This document shows positions 43,957 to 53,102 of a stretch of DNA of 64,000 nucleotides, in pieces (positions within the stretch are counted from its first letter, which is position 1; every line of letters starts with the position of its first letter). Origin of the DNA: Plastoroseomonas arctica (GTDB taxonomy: Bacteria; Pseudomonadota; Alphaproteobacteria; Acetobacterales; Acetobacteraceae); contig NZ_JAAEDH010000005.1 of NCBI RefSeq assembly GCF_018128965.1, positions 118,497-182,496 on the forward strand. The letters run 5' to 3'. A program made the position numbers and the translations under genes. The notes under the pieces are model-generated. The model saw only the letters and a program-made list of their open reading frames with translations. It did not search any database and was not told the DNA's origin.

Positions 43957-44213
43957 TATTTCCGCCCGCTTTTGACAAGGTCCAGGATTTCCTCGGTCGT
44001 GAAGGGCTTCGCGCCGTCCGCGCGGAGTTGTTCGTGGAAGGCGCGGAGGCTTTCGACGATGGCGGTGCCGGATGCGACAGGTGGGTTCGCCGGCACCAGC
44101 TTGGCCACGGCTTTGCCATTGCGCGTGATGGTCAGGGTCTCCCCAGCCTCCACCCGATCCAACAGCTGCCCGAGATGCGTCTTGGCCGCGTAGGCCCCGA
44201 TGTTGGTATCCAT
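43953..44213 (-). CDS. Phd/YefM-family antitoxin
   Basis: An 86-residue antitoxin. The N-terminal DNA-binding motif of the Phd/YefM fold is visible (YAAKTHLGQLLDRVEAGETL and ITRNGKAVAKLVPA), and the C-terminal half (ESLRAFHEQLRADGAKPFTT) is acidic and flexible, as expected for toxin binding. Such proteins repress their own operon. The pair lies upstream of a hairpin repeat and a tRNA gene. A palindrome upstream at 44221-44241 (gactagtcgg ccgaccagtc) could be its operator. Confidence 0.82.
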   Translation of the reverse strand: MDTNIGAYAAKTHLGQLLDRVEAGETLTITRNGKAVAKLVPANPPVASGTAIVESLRAFHEQLRADGAKPFTTEEILDLVKSGRKY

Positions 44214-44220
44214 GCACCGA

Positions 44221-44241
44221 GACTAGTCGGCCGACCAGTCT
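44221..44241. promoter_or_regulatory. Palindrome upstream of the toxin-antitoxin pair (possible operator)
   Basis: gactagtcgg and ccgaccagtc form an interrupted inverted repeat starting seven bases before the antitoxin start codon on the minus strand. Phd/YefM antitoxins autoregulate by binding such sites. The distance would cover the promoter or RBS. This is an inference from position and symmetry. Confidence 0.4.
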
Positions 44242-44280
44242 GTTTCAAGCCTGTCGCTGGTACCCCGTCTCGCGGTTAGC

Positions 44281-44326
44281 AAAAAAAGAAAGAATGGGGG
44301 TCCGGGGGAAATTCTTTTCCCCCGCC
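44281..44326. repeat. Dispersed hairpin repeat, single copy
   Basis: AAAAAAAGAAAGAATGGGG, then a GGGGGAAATTC/TTTTCCCCC hairpin (about 44303-44323). It has the same order as the copies at 50506 and in the right arms at 21349 and 31856. It lies between the antitoxin start and the tRNA-Leu gene. Confidence 0.75.
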
Positions 44327-44386
44327 TTGCTTTGCTATTCGCGCCAACCGCGCTACACGCCCCCTCTTCTCGGCCGCAGGCGCGTC

Positions 44387-44471
44387 GCGGGCGTGGTGGA
44401 ATTGGCAGACACGCTGGATTTAGGTTCCAGTGGCGCAAGCCGTGGGGGTTCAAATCCCTCCGCCCGCACCA
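44387..44471 (+). tRNA. tRNA-Leu (anticodon TAG)
   Basis: Acceptor stem gcgggcg (44387-44393) pairs with cgcccgc (44461-44467), followed by A and the encoded CCA at 44469-44471. The anticodon stem-loop is ctgga-tttaggt-tccag, giving anticodon TAG. A long variable arm (gtggcgcaagccgt) is present, as expected for leucine. TTCAAAT is the T loop. The trigger factor gene starts 49 bases downstream. Confidence 0.96.
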
Positions 44472-44520
44472 GCGCCTCCCTGTGGCCTTCCGGTATTTCA
44501 GCGAGCAGGTGTGACGTCCG

Positions 44521-46281
44521 ATGCAGGTGACCGAAGTTGCGAATGAGGGCCTCAAGCGGGCTTTTTCCATCACCGTCTCGGCGACCTCCATCGCCGCGGA
44601 TCGCGACAAGCGGCTCAGCGCGCTCGCCAAGGACATGAAGATCCCAGGCTTCCGGCCAGGCAAGGTGCCCGCGCATATCGTCAAGCAGCGCTATGGCCAG
44701 GCCGTGATGGGTGAGGTGCTGGAGCAGTCGGTCGAGGAGGCGTCGCGACAGGTCGTCACCGACCGCGGCTTGCGCCCGGCGCAGCAGCCCAAGATCGAGG
44801 TGGTGAACTTCGCCGATGGCGCAGACCTCGAGTTCCGCATGGATTTCGAGATCCTGCCCGAGATCCCGATGCCTGATTTCTCGTCCATCGCGATCGAGCG
44901 GCTGAAGGCGGAGCCCTCCGAGGAGGCGATTCACAAGGCGCTGGAGAACATCGCCAGCCGCAACCGCGGCTTCGAGGACATTGCCGAGGTTCGCCCTGCC
45001 GTGGTCGGTGACGTGGTCTCGGCCGATTTCGTGGGTCGCGTGGTGCCGAACCTGATCGCCAATCCCGGCGTCGAGGGTGCGGCCGCGCCCGCGACCTTGC
45101 CGACCGGCTTCGAGGCGATCGACGGTGCGGCGATCACCGTGGTCGGCTCCGGCCGCGATGGCGGGTTCGCCTATGTGGACCTCAGCTTCGCCGATGGCGC
45201 CGTGGCGCTGAGCGGCGCGGTGCCGCTCACGGCCGGCGAGGCGGAGCTCTCGGCACGCCTGTCGGTGCAGGATGGCGGCGCGGCCGTGTCCTTCGGCGTG
45301 CAGGAGATCGGCGCCGATGGCATCCTGCGCACGCTTACCATTGCGCTCGCCCCGTTCGGCGCGGACCGTGCCGAGGCGCGCTTCACGCTGACCGGCGACG
45401 CCTCCGCGACGCGGCCCGTGCTGATCGTGGCCGGCGGCCCGGTCACGCTGCGCATCGCCCTGCCGCGCTACATGGCGGGCGACGCCGTGCCGGCCGAGCC
45501 CTTCCCCGGCGGGTCCGCCGAGGACGCGCCCATCGAGATCGGCGGCGGCAACTTCATCCCCGGCTTCGCCGAGCAGCTGGAGGGCATCAGCCCCGGCGAG
45601 GCGCGCGACATCCAGGTCGCCTTCCCCATGGCCTATGGCTCCAAGGACCTGGCCGGCAAGGAAGCGGTCTTCGCGATCACCGCGAAGGGCCTCAAGCGCA
45701 CCATCGTCAAGCCGATCGACGACGAGCTCGCCAAGGGCATCGGCTTCGAGGGGCTGGAGCCGCTCAAGGCCGTCATCCGCGAGCAGATGCAGCGCGAATA
45801 CGACCAGATGAGCCGGATGCGCGTGAAGCGCGTGCTGCTCGACAAGCTCGCCGAGCAGGCGAGCTTCGAGGTGCCCGAGGGCATGGTCGAGGCCGAGTTC
45901 AAGGCGATCTGGGACCGCATCGAGGAAGACCGCAAGGCGGGCAAGCCCGATGCCGAGGATGCCGGCAAGGATGACGACACGCTCAAGGCGGAATACCGCA
46001 CGATCGCCGAGCGCCGCATCCGCCTGGGCCTGATGCTCTCCGAGATCGGGCGCACCAACAACGTCCAGGTCTCGGCCGAGGAGATGCAGCGGGCGATGCG
46101 CCAGGAAGCCGGCAAGTACCCCGGCCAGGAGCAGATGGTCATCGACTTCTTCCGCAAGAATCCGCAGGCGGCCGAAGGCCTCCGTGCGCCGATCTTCGAG
46201 GAGAAGGTGGTCGACTTCATGCTCGAACTCGCCCAGGTCACGGACCGGGTCGTCACGCCCGAGGAAATCGCGGCGGAATAG
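44521..46281 (+). CDS. tig: Trigger factor with an inserted domain
   Basis: A 586-residue ribosome-bound chaperone, about 150 residues longer than the 430-440 typical of the family. The N-terminal ribosome-binding part has DMKIPGFRPGKVPAHIVKQR (the GFRxGKxP signature at 43-50). The FKBP-type PPIase domain begins at GDVVSADFVGRV (163-174), is interrupted, and resumes at AEPFPGGSAEDAPIEI and NFIPGFAEQLEGISPGE (325-360). The C-terminal substrate-binding arms (about 390-586) are complete. Removing residues 174-323 leaves about 436 residues. The usual clpP/clpX neighbours are absent; a Liv-type ATPase gene follows. Confidence 0.93.
   Translation: MQVTEVANEGLKRAFSITVSATSIAADRDKRLSALAKDMKIPGFRPGKVPAHIVKQRYGQAVMGEVLEQSVEEASRQVVTDRGLRPAQQPKIEVVNFADGADLEFRMDFEILPEIPMPDFSSIAIERLKAEPSEEAIHKALENIASRNRGFEDIAEVRPAVVGDVVSADFVGRVVPNLIANPGVEGAAAPATLPTGFEAIDGAAITVVGSGRDGGFAYVDLSFADGAVALSGAVPLTAGEAELSARLSVQDGGAAVSFGVQEIGADGILRTLTIALAPFGADRAEARFTLTGDASATRPVLIVAGGPVTLRIALPRYMAGDAVPAEPFPGGSAEDAPIEIGGGNFIPGFAEQLEGISPGEARDIQVAFPMAYGSKDLAGKEAVFAITAKGLKRTIVKPIDDELAKGIGFEGLEPLKAVIREQMQREYDQMSRMRVKRVLLDKLAEQASFEVPEGMVEAEFKAIWDRIEEDRKAGKPDAEDAGKDDDTLKAEYRTIAERRIRLGLMLSEIGRTNNVQVSAEEMQRAMRQEAGKYPGQEQMVIDFFRKNPQAAEGLRAPIFEEKVVDFMLELAQVTDRVVTPEEIAAE
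45040..45489 (+). other. Inserted beta-rich domain within the trigger factor PPIase domain
   Basis: Residues 174-323 of the trigger factor (VVPNLIANPGVEGAAAPATL to DAVP) split the FKBP fold after its first strand. The opening NLIANPGVEGAAAPATLPTG resembles the start of jelly-roll domains found in phage tail or spike proteins (NLIxNPxxEGA...GTLPT). The rest alternates strands (FAYVDLSFAD, AELSARLSVQ, AVSFGVQEIG, TLTIALAPFG, EARFTLTGDA, VTLRIALPRY). The reading frame is unbroken. Domain identity is inferred from motif resemblance only. Confidence 0.65.
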
Positions 46282-46473
46282 CCGCCGCCGGGGTGCGGGC
46301 GCCGCCTGCCGGGGCGCCCCACCGGGACCCGTGACCACAACGTCGCTTCGCCGTGCGAATTAATGCCGGCGTGGATGCATAGCCGCCTTGCGTCGCGCGC
46401 GCGGCACCGCCATAGAACACGACAACACACACAACCGGCGCAATGACGCCGGGACGTAAGGGAAGGAGGGCAC

Positions 46474-47242
46474 GTGTCGGATATCATTCTCGAGACGGTG
46501 GGCCTGACGAAGGAATTCCGGGGCTTCGTTGCGGTCAGCGACGTGAGCCTGCGGGTCAAGCGCGGCACCATCCATGGGCTGATCGGGCCCAATGGCGCCG
46601 GCAAGACGACTTGCTTTAACCTGCTGACAAAATTCCTCCCGCCCACGCGCGGCACCATCACCTATGACGGACGCGACATTACCGCGATGAAGTCGGCCGA
46701 TGTGGCGCGACTCGGCCTGGTGCGCAGCTTCCAGATCTCGGCGGTGTTCCCGCATCTGACGGTGCTGGAGAATGTGCGCGTTGCGCTGCAGCGTCAGCGC
46801 GGCGGCAGCTTCGATTTCTGGCGCGCCGACGGCTTGCTGCGCCGCTACGACGACCGCGCCCGCGAACTGCTCGAGGATGTGGGTCTCATCCCCTGGGCCA
46901 CGATCACGGCGGGCGAACTGCCCTATGGCCGCAAGCGCGCGCTGGAGATCGCGACGACCCTCGCGCTCGACCCGGTGATGATGCTGCTCGACGAGCCGAC
47001 GGCGGGCATGACGCATGAGGATGTGGACCGCATCGTCGCGCTGGTGAAGCGTGTCGCCAAGGGCCGCACCGTGCTGCTGGTCGAGCATAATCTGAAGGTG
47101 GTGGCCGGCCTGTGCGACCAGATCACCGTGCTCACGCGCGGGCGCATCCTGGCCGAGGGCGACTACGCCTCCGTCTCGCGCAATCCGGAAGTGATCGCGG
47201 CCTATCTCGGCACCGAGGTCGACAGCGTGGGAGTGCCGGCGC

Positions 47243-47250
<8 letters not shown>
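46474..47250 (+). CDS. livG: Branched-chain-type ABC ATPase
   Basis: A 258-residue ATPase. Walker A GPNGAGKTTCF lies near residues 38-48, and LPYGRKRALEIATTLALDPV is the LivG-type signature. LLDEPTAGMTHEDVDRI is Walker B and VEHNLKVVAGLCDQITVL is the switch. It starts with GTG; GGAAGGAGGG stands six bases upstream, a very strong site. It heads a six-gene operon with livF, two receptors, livH and livM. Its stop lies inside the start of livF (eight bases of overlap). Confidence 0.9.
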
Positions 47251-47971
<721 letters not shown>

Positions 47972-47985
47972 GAAGGATCGCAGCC

Positions 47986-49206
47986 ATGGACCGCAGGAGC
48001 CTCATCGCCGGTGCCGCCATCCTCGGCGCGGTGCCGCTTGTGCGTGCCCGCGCGCAGGCAGCGAACACCATCAAGATCGGCGTGCTGAACGACCAGTCCG
48101 GCACCTATCGCGACATCTCCGGCCCCAACGCGGTGGCCTGCGCCCGCCAGGCGGTGGCCGATTTCGGCCCGCGCGGCTTCAACGTCGAGATCCTGGTCGC
48201 GGACCACCAGAACCGGCCCGATGTGGGCGCGAACATCGCCCGCCAGTGGATCGACCGCGACGGCGTGGATATGCTGCTCGACGTGACCACCTCCTCGGTG
48301 GCACTCGCGGTGAACGACATCTGCCGCGAGAAGAACAAGGTCCACATCAACTCCACCGCCGCCACCTCGGACCTCACCGGCGCGCGCTGTGCGCCAACCA
48401 CGGTGCACTGGACCTACGACACCTACATGCTGGCCAAGTCCACCGGCGGCGCGATGGTGCGCGCGGGCGGCGACAGCTGGTTCTTCATCACCGCCGACTA
48501 CGCCTTCGGCCATGCGCTGGAACGCGACACCGGCAATTTCGTGCGCGAGGCCGGCGGCCGCGTGCTGAACGCTGTGCGCACGCCCTTCCCCGGCACGACC
48601 GATTTCTCCGCCTTCCTGGTCCAGGCCCAGGCCAGCCGCTGCAAGGTCATCGGCCTGGCCAATGCCGGCTCGGACACCACCAACTGCATCAAGCAGGCCG
48701 CCGAGTTCGGCATCACGCGCCGCGGCGTGAAGCTCGCCGCGTTGCTGATGCTGATCCCCGATGTCCACGCGCTGGGTCTTGCCACCGCGCAGGGGCTGGT
48801 CTGCTCGGAGACCTTCTATTGGGATCTGAACGACCGCACCCGCGCCTTCACCGCCCGCGTCGCGCCCCAGCTCGGCGGTGCGAAGCCGGCCTCGACCCAG
48901 GCGGGCTGCTATGCCGGCGTGCTGCACTACCTCAAGGCCGTGCAGGACATGGGCGTGGCGCAGGCCAAGGCGTCGGGCGTCGAGGCGGTGAACCGCATGA
49001 AGGCGATGCCGACCGAGGATGACTGCTTCGGCGCCGGGTCGATCCGCGCCGATGGCCGCAAGATCCACCCCGCCCACTTGTTCGAGGTGAAGACGCCGGC
49101 CGAAAGCCGCGCGCCCTGGGACTACTACAAGCTGCTGCAGACCACGCCGGCGGAGGAGGCGTTCCGCCCGCTCGCCGCCGGGGGCTGCCCGCTGATCCGC
49201 GCCTGA
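47986..49206 (+). CDS. Branched-chain-type ABC receptor, paralogue 2 of 3
   Basis: A 406-residue periplasmic receptor with signal MDRRSLIAGAAILGAVPLVR. The mature part begins TIKIGVLNDQSGTYRDISGP and is close to the receptors at 34988 and 49256 throughout (DHQNRPDVGANIARQW, GGDSWFFITADYAFGHALER, FYWDLNDRTRAFTARV, WDYYKLLQT). The family is Peripla_BP_6; the ligand may not be leucine, since this NDQSGTYRD clade is usually linked to amide or unknown solutes. It is the first of two receptors placed between the ATPases and permeases. Confidence 0.88.
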   Translation: MDRRSLIAGAAILGAVPLVRARAQAANTIKIGVLNDQSGTYRDISGPNAVACARQAVADFGPRGFNVEILVADHQNRPDVGANIARQWIDRDGVDMLLDVTTSSVALAVNDICREKNKVHINSTAATSDLTGARCAPTTVHWTYDTYMLAKSTGGAMVRAGGDSWFFITADYAFGHALERDTGNFVREAGGRVLNAVRTPFPGTTDFSAFLVQAQASRCKVIGLANAGSDTTNCIKQAAEFGITRRGVKLAALLMLIPDVHALGLATAQGLVCSETFYWDLNDRTRAFTARVAPQLGGAKPASTQAGCYAGVLHYLKAVQDMGVAQAKASGVEAVNRMKAMPTEDDCFGAGSIRADGRKIHPAHLFEVKTPAESRAPWDYYKLLQTTPAEEAFRPLAAGGCPLIRA

Positions 49207-49255
49207 CGCCCATGCCCGCCAAGGGCCCATGATTTTCGCAAGGGAGACAACAAGA

Positions 49256-50488
49256 ATGACAACGACACGACGCACGATCCTGGCCGGCGCCGCCGGCACC
49301 GCAGCCTTGGGTGGGCTTCCGTTCCGCTCGGCCCGCGCGCAGGCGGCCAACACGATCAGGATCGGCGTGCTGAATGACCAGTCCGGCACGTATCGTGACA
49401 TATCGGGCCCCTATGGCGTGGAATGCACCCGCCAGGCGGTGCAGGAATTCGGCAACCAGGGCTTCAACGTCGAAGTCATCGTCGCCGACCACCAGAACCG
49501 CCCCGATGTCGGCGTGAACATCGCGCGGCAATGGTACGACCAGGGTGTGGACCTGGTGCTCGACGTCCCGACCTCCTCGGTGGGCCTCGCGGTCAACACC
49601 GTCGCGCGGGAGAAGAACAAGGCCTACATCAACACAGGATCGGCGACGTCGGACCTCACCGGCACGGCTTGCTCGCCCAACACCATCCACTGGATGTACG
49701 ACACCTACATGCTGGCGAAGTCCACCGGCGGGGCGATGGTGCGCGCAGGCGGCGACAGCTGGTTCTTCATCACCGCCGATTATGCCTTCGGCCATGCGCT
49801 GGAGCGCGACACCTCGACCTTCGTGCGCAATGCCGGCGGCCGCGTGCTCGGCAGCGTGAAGTATCCCTTCCCGGCGACGAGCGATTTTTCATCCTTCCTG
49901 GTGCAGGCGCAGGCGTCCCGCGCGAAGGTCATCGGCCTCGCCAACGCAGGCGCGGATACCATCAACTCCGTTAAGCAGGCGGCCGAGTTCGGCATCACGC
50001 GGCGTGGCGTGAAGCTCGCGGCGTTGCTGATGTTCCTGCCCGACGTGCACGCGCTGGGCCTGCAAACGGCGCAGGGCCTGATCCTGACGGAGAGCTTCTA
50101 CTGGGACCTCAACGACCGCACGCGCGCCGTCACCACGCGCCTGCAGCCGCGGCTGCGCGACATCAAGCCGAACATGGCGTCCATCGCGAACTACTCCGCG
50201 GCGCTGCACTATCTCAAGGCCATCAAGGATATGGGGATCACGGCGTCGAAGCTCTCCGGCATCGAGGTCATCAACCGCATGAAGGCGATGCCCTGCGACG
50301 ATGACGCGTTCGGCGCCGGCACCATCCGCCCCGATGGCCGCAAGCTCTGCCCGTCCTACCTGTTCGAGGTGAAGACGCCCGCCGAGAGCCGCGCGCCCTG
50401 GGATTACTACAAGCTGGTCCAGACTACCCCCGCCGAGGAGGCCTTCCGCCCCCTTGCCGAGGGCAACTGCCCGCTGGTCCGCAGCTGA
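49256..50488 (+). CDS. Branched-chain-type ABC receptor, paralogue 3 of 3
   Basis: A 410-residue receptor, the second in the liv-type operon. Signal is MTTTRRTILAGAAGTAALGG; the mature part reads TIRIGVLNDQSGTYRDISGP, VDLVLDVPTSSVGLAVNTVA and FYWDLNDRTRAVTTRLQP. It differs from its neighbours mostly in the region after residue 300 (RLRDIKPNMASIANYSAALH). AGGGAGA stands ten bases before the ATG at 49256; a longer frame from 49229 is less likely. Having two receptors for one permease suggests a widened substrate range. A hairpin repeat separates it from livH. Confidence 0.88.
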   Translation: MTTTRRTILAGAAGTAALGGLPFRSARAQAANTIRIGVLNDQSGTYRDISGPYGVECTRQAVQEFGNQGFNVEVIVADHQNRPDVGVNIARQWYDQGVDLVLDVPTSSVGLAVNTVAREKNKAYINTGSATSDLTGTACSPNTIHWMYDTYMLAKSTGGAMVRAGGDSWFFITADYAFGHALERDTSTFVRNAGGRVLGSVKYPFPATSDFSSFLVQAQASRAKVIGLANAGADTINSVKQAAEFGITRRGVKLAALLMFLPDVHALGLQTAQGLILTESFYWDLNDRTRAVTTRLQPRLRDIKPNMASIANYSAALHYLKAIKDMGITASKLSGIEVINRMKAMPCDDDAFGAGTIRPDGRKLCPSYLFEVKTPAESRAPWDYYKLVQTTPAEEAFRPLAEGNCPLVRS

Positions 50489-50505
50489 GTCTGCGCCCGC
50501 TTCGT

Positions 50506-50550
50506 AAGAAAAAATAAAAGAATGGGGTCTGGGGAAATTCTTTTCCCCAG
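50506..50550. repeat. Dispersed hairpin repeat, single copy inside the liv operon
   Basis: AAGAAAAAATAAAAGAATGGGG, then a CTGGGGAAATTC/TTTTCCCCAG hairpin (50529-50550). It lies between receptor and permease genes, 26 bases before livH. It could reduce expression of livH relative to the upstream genes or protect the receptor message. Confidence 0.78.
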
Positions 50551-50575
50551 CCTTTCTTCCCTAAGGACGTTGCCC

Positions 50576-51463
50576 ATGGACGAGCTCTTCGGCATCCCTC
50601 TCCCGCTTCTATTCGGCCAGCTCCTCCTGGGTCTGATCAACGGCGCCTTCTACGCCATGCTCTCCCTGGGTCTCGCGGTGATCTTCGGCCTGCTCAACGT
50701 CATCAACTTCACTCATGGCGCGCAGTTCATGATGGGCGCCTTCGCCGCATGGATGCTGCTCAACTGGTTCGGGGTGAACTACTGGTTCGCCTTGATCCTG
50801 GTGCCGATCATCATTGGTGCCACGGGCATCGTGCTGGAGAAGCTGATGATCTCTCGGCTCTACAAGCTCGACCACCTGTATGGCCTGCTGCTGACCTTCG
50901 GCATCGGCCTGGTGATCGAGGGCGTGTTCCGCAATGAGTTCGGCTCATCCGGCCTGCCCTACCGAATCCCGCCAGAGCTTTCGGGGGCCTGGGACCTGGG
51001 CTTCATGTTCATGCCGGTCTATCGCGGCTGGGTGGTGGTGTTCGCAGCCGCGGTGTGTCTCGCGACCTGGCTGGTGATCGAGAAGACGCGCCTTGGCGCC
51101 AACCTCCGCGCCGCCACGGAAAACCCGGCCCTGGTGCAGGCCTTCGGCATCAACGTGCCGCGGATGGTGACGCTGACCTATGGCGCGGGTGTGGCTCTCG
51201 CGGCGCTGGGTGGCGTGCTGGCGGCGCCCATCTATTCGGTCAATCCGCAGATGGGATCGAACCTCATCATCGTGGTCTTCGCGGTGGTGGTGATCGGCGG
51301 CATGGGGTCGATCCTGGGGTCGGTCATCACCGGCTTCGGCCTGGGCATCATCGAGGGCCTGACCAAGGTTTTCTACCCCGAGGCCTCGGCCACGGTCATC
51401 TTCGTCATCATGATCATCGTCCTGCTGGCGCGTCCCGCCGGCCTGTTCGGGAGGACCGCGTAG
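50576..51463 (+). CDS. livH: Branched-chain-type ABC permease
   Basis: A 295-residue inner-membrane permease with about eight helices. LivH features are present: LINGAFYAMLSLGLAVIFGL, VINFTHGAQFMMGAFAAWML, RAATENPALVQAFGINVPRM (the EAA-like loop near residue 195) and VVIGGMGSILGSVITGFGLG. It pairs with LivM, which begins immediately after its TAG. The ATG at 50576 follows an AAGGA site; a longer frame would be translated through the repeat and is rejected. Confidence 0.9.
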   Translation: MDELFGIPLPLLFGQLLLGLINGAFYAMLSLGLAVIFGLLNVINFTHGAQFMMGAFAAWMLLNWFGVNYWFALILVPIIIGATGIVLEKLMISRLYKLDHLYGLLLTFGIGLVIEGVFRNEFGSSGLPYRIPPELSGAWDLGFMFMPVYRGWVVVFAAAVCLATWLVIEKTRLGANLRAATENPALVQAFGINVPRMVTLTYGAGVALAALGGVLAAPIYSVNPQMGSNLIIVVFAVVVIGGMGSILGSVITGFGLGIIEGLTKVFYPEASATVIFVIMIIVLLARPAGLFGRTA

Positions 51464-52462
51464 ATGGCCTCGGAAACCACCGCGCCTGGCATTAGGGTGA
51501 TCCCCGCACCGGTCAGTGACGGCAGCCTGTGGGGCTTCTCCCGCCCGCAGCGCGTGGCACTCATCGTGATGCTGGTGTTCCTGGGCGTCGCGCCCTTCGC
51601 CGGTCTCTACCCGGTCTTCCTGATGAAGCTGCTGTGCTTCGGCCTGTTCGCCTGCGCCTTCAACCTGCTGATCGGCTATGTCGGATTGCTGAGTTTTGGC
51701 CACGCGGCCTATTTCGGGATGGGCGGCTACATCGCCGGCCACGCCGCGAAGGTGATGGGCGTGCCGCCGGAGCTCGCCATCCTGCTGGGCGGCGCGGTGG
51801 GCGCGGCGCTGGGTGCGGTGTTCGGCTGGGTCGCCATCCGCCGGCAGGGCATCTACTTCGCGATGATCACGCTGGCGCTTTCGCAACTGGTCTATTTCGT
51901 CTGCGTCCAGGCACCCTTCACGGGTGGCGAGGACGGTATCCAGGCGATCCCGCGCGGCAAGCTGTTCGGCATGTTCGACCTGAGCGCCGACCTGTCGATG
52001 TACTGGGTGGTGGCGGCGGTCTTCGTCATCGGTTTCCTGCTGGTCCACCGCATCGTGCATTCGCCGTTCGGGATGGTGATGAAGGCGATCAAGGAGAATG
52101 AGCCACGCGCGACCTCGCTCGGCTACCGCACCGATGACTACAAGTTGCTGGCCTTCATCCTCTCGGCAGGCCTCGCCGGTGTGGCGGGTGCGACGAAGTC
52201 GCTCGTCTTCGGCATCGCCACGCTCACTGACGTGCATTGGTCCATGTCCGGCGAGGTCGTGCTGATGACGCTGGTCGGTGGCCTTGGCACCGTGTTCGGC
52301 CCGGTGATCGGCGCGGCCGTCATTGTGACGATGCAGAACTACCTGGCGGAATGGGGCGCCTGGGTCACGGTGATCCAGGGCGGCATCTTCGTGGCCTGCG
52401 TGCTCGCCTTCCGCCGCGGCATTGTGGGCGAGATCGGCGCGCTGCTGAAGGTCAAGCTGTAG
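51464..52462 (+). CDS. livM: Branched-chain-type ABC permease
   Basis: A 332-residue inner-membrane permease with about ten helices. LivM features: FACAFNLLIGYVGLLSFGHA, AAYFGMGGYIAGHAAKVMG, ATKSLVFGIATLTDVHWSMS and LVGGLGTVFGPVIGAAVIVT, with the EAA-like loop FGMVMKAIKENEPRATSLGY near residue 205. It forms the channel with LivH. It starts directly at the livH stop. The gene after it, a GNAT, is on the other strand and ends four bases away. Confidence 0.9.
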   Translation: MASETTAPGIRVIPAPVSDGSLWGFSRPQRVALIVMLVFLGVAPFAGLYPVFLMKLLCFGLFACAFNLLIGYVGLLSFGHAAYFGMGGYIAGHAAKVMGVPPELAILLGGAVGAALGAVFGWVAIRRQGIYFAMITLALSQLVYFVCVQAPFTGGEDGIQAIPRGKLFGMFDLSADLSMYWVVAAVFVIGFLLVHRIVHSPFGMVMKAIKENEPRATSLGYRTDDYKLLAFILSAGLAGVAGATKSLVFGIATLTDVHWSMSGEVVLMTLVGGLGTVFGPVIGAAVIVTMQNYLAEWGAWVTVIQGGIFVACVLAFRRGIVGEIGALLKVKL

Positions 52463-52465
52463 CCT

Positions 52466-52927
52466 TCACAACGGGTGGCGGTAGACGAGGAACCCCGACT
52501 CCTCCGCCACCTTGTCGTACAGCACGCGCGCCGTCGCGTTGGTGTTGTGCGTCAGCCAGTAGACCCGCGCGGCGCGCGCCTCCCGCGCCTTTGCATAGAC
52601 CGCCTCGATCAGCGCGCGGCCGACGCCCTTGCCGCGCGACGCCGGTGTCGTGAACAGGTCGTGCAGGTAGCAGTACGGCGCCAGCGCAAGCGTCGTGCGG
52701 TGATAGAGGTAGTGCACCAGGCCGAGCAGCACGCCGTCCTGTTCGGCCACCAGCGCGTGCATCGGCTCATACCCGTCGAAGAAGCGCGCCCAGGTCATCG
52801 CGGTGATCTCCGGCTTCAGCGCCGTGGCGCCCACGCGGCCGTAGAATTCATTGTAGCCATCCCACAGCGTCAGCCACTGCGCGTGGTCCTCCGACCGCAC
52901 CGGACGGATGATGGGTGTCTCGCTCAT
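52466..52927 (-). CDS. GNAT family N-acetyltransferase
   Basis: A 153-residue acetyltransferase. Acetyl-CoA binding motif [20 protein letters not shown] and the downstream strand [20 protein letters not shown] are clear. [20 protein letters not shown] opens the substrate side. Its relatives act on small amines or are uncharacterised. The ATG at 52927 gives the family length; an open frame continues further upstream on the minus strand but through non-coding DNA. It is divergent from the oppD-type gene, with 175 bases between. Confidence 0.87.
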   Translation of the reverse strand: MSETPIIRPVRSEDHAQWLTLWDGYNEFYGRVGATALKPEITAMTWARFFDGYEPMHALVAEQDGVLLGLVHYLYHRTTLALAPYCYLHDLFTTPASRGKGVGRALIEAVYAKAREARAARVYWLTHNTNATARVLYDKVAEESGFLVYRHPL

Positions 52928-53102
52928 CGGTGATCCTCCTTGAGCGGCCACCCTCCGACGGATTGCCGGGGGAAGGCCAGCCCCGGAATGCCCGCGCACC
53001 GGGCCGTGCCTGCCAACGCTTTGGGCGATGGCCGTACCGGCGGACGGGTTTTCGCCTGTGACGGCCCTTGCGGCGCGCGGGCATTGTTGGTCTCTGTGCG
53101 AC

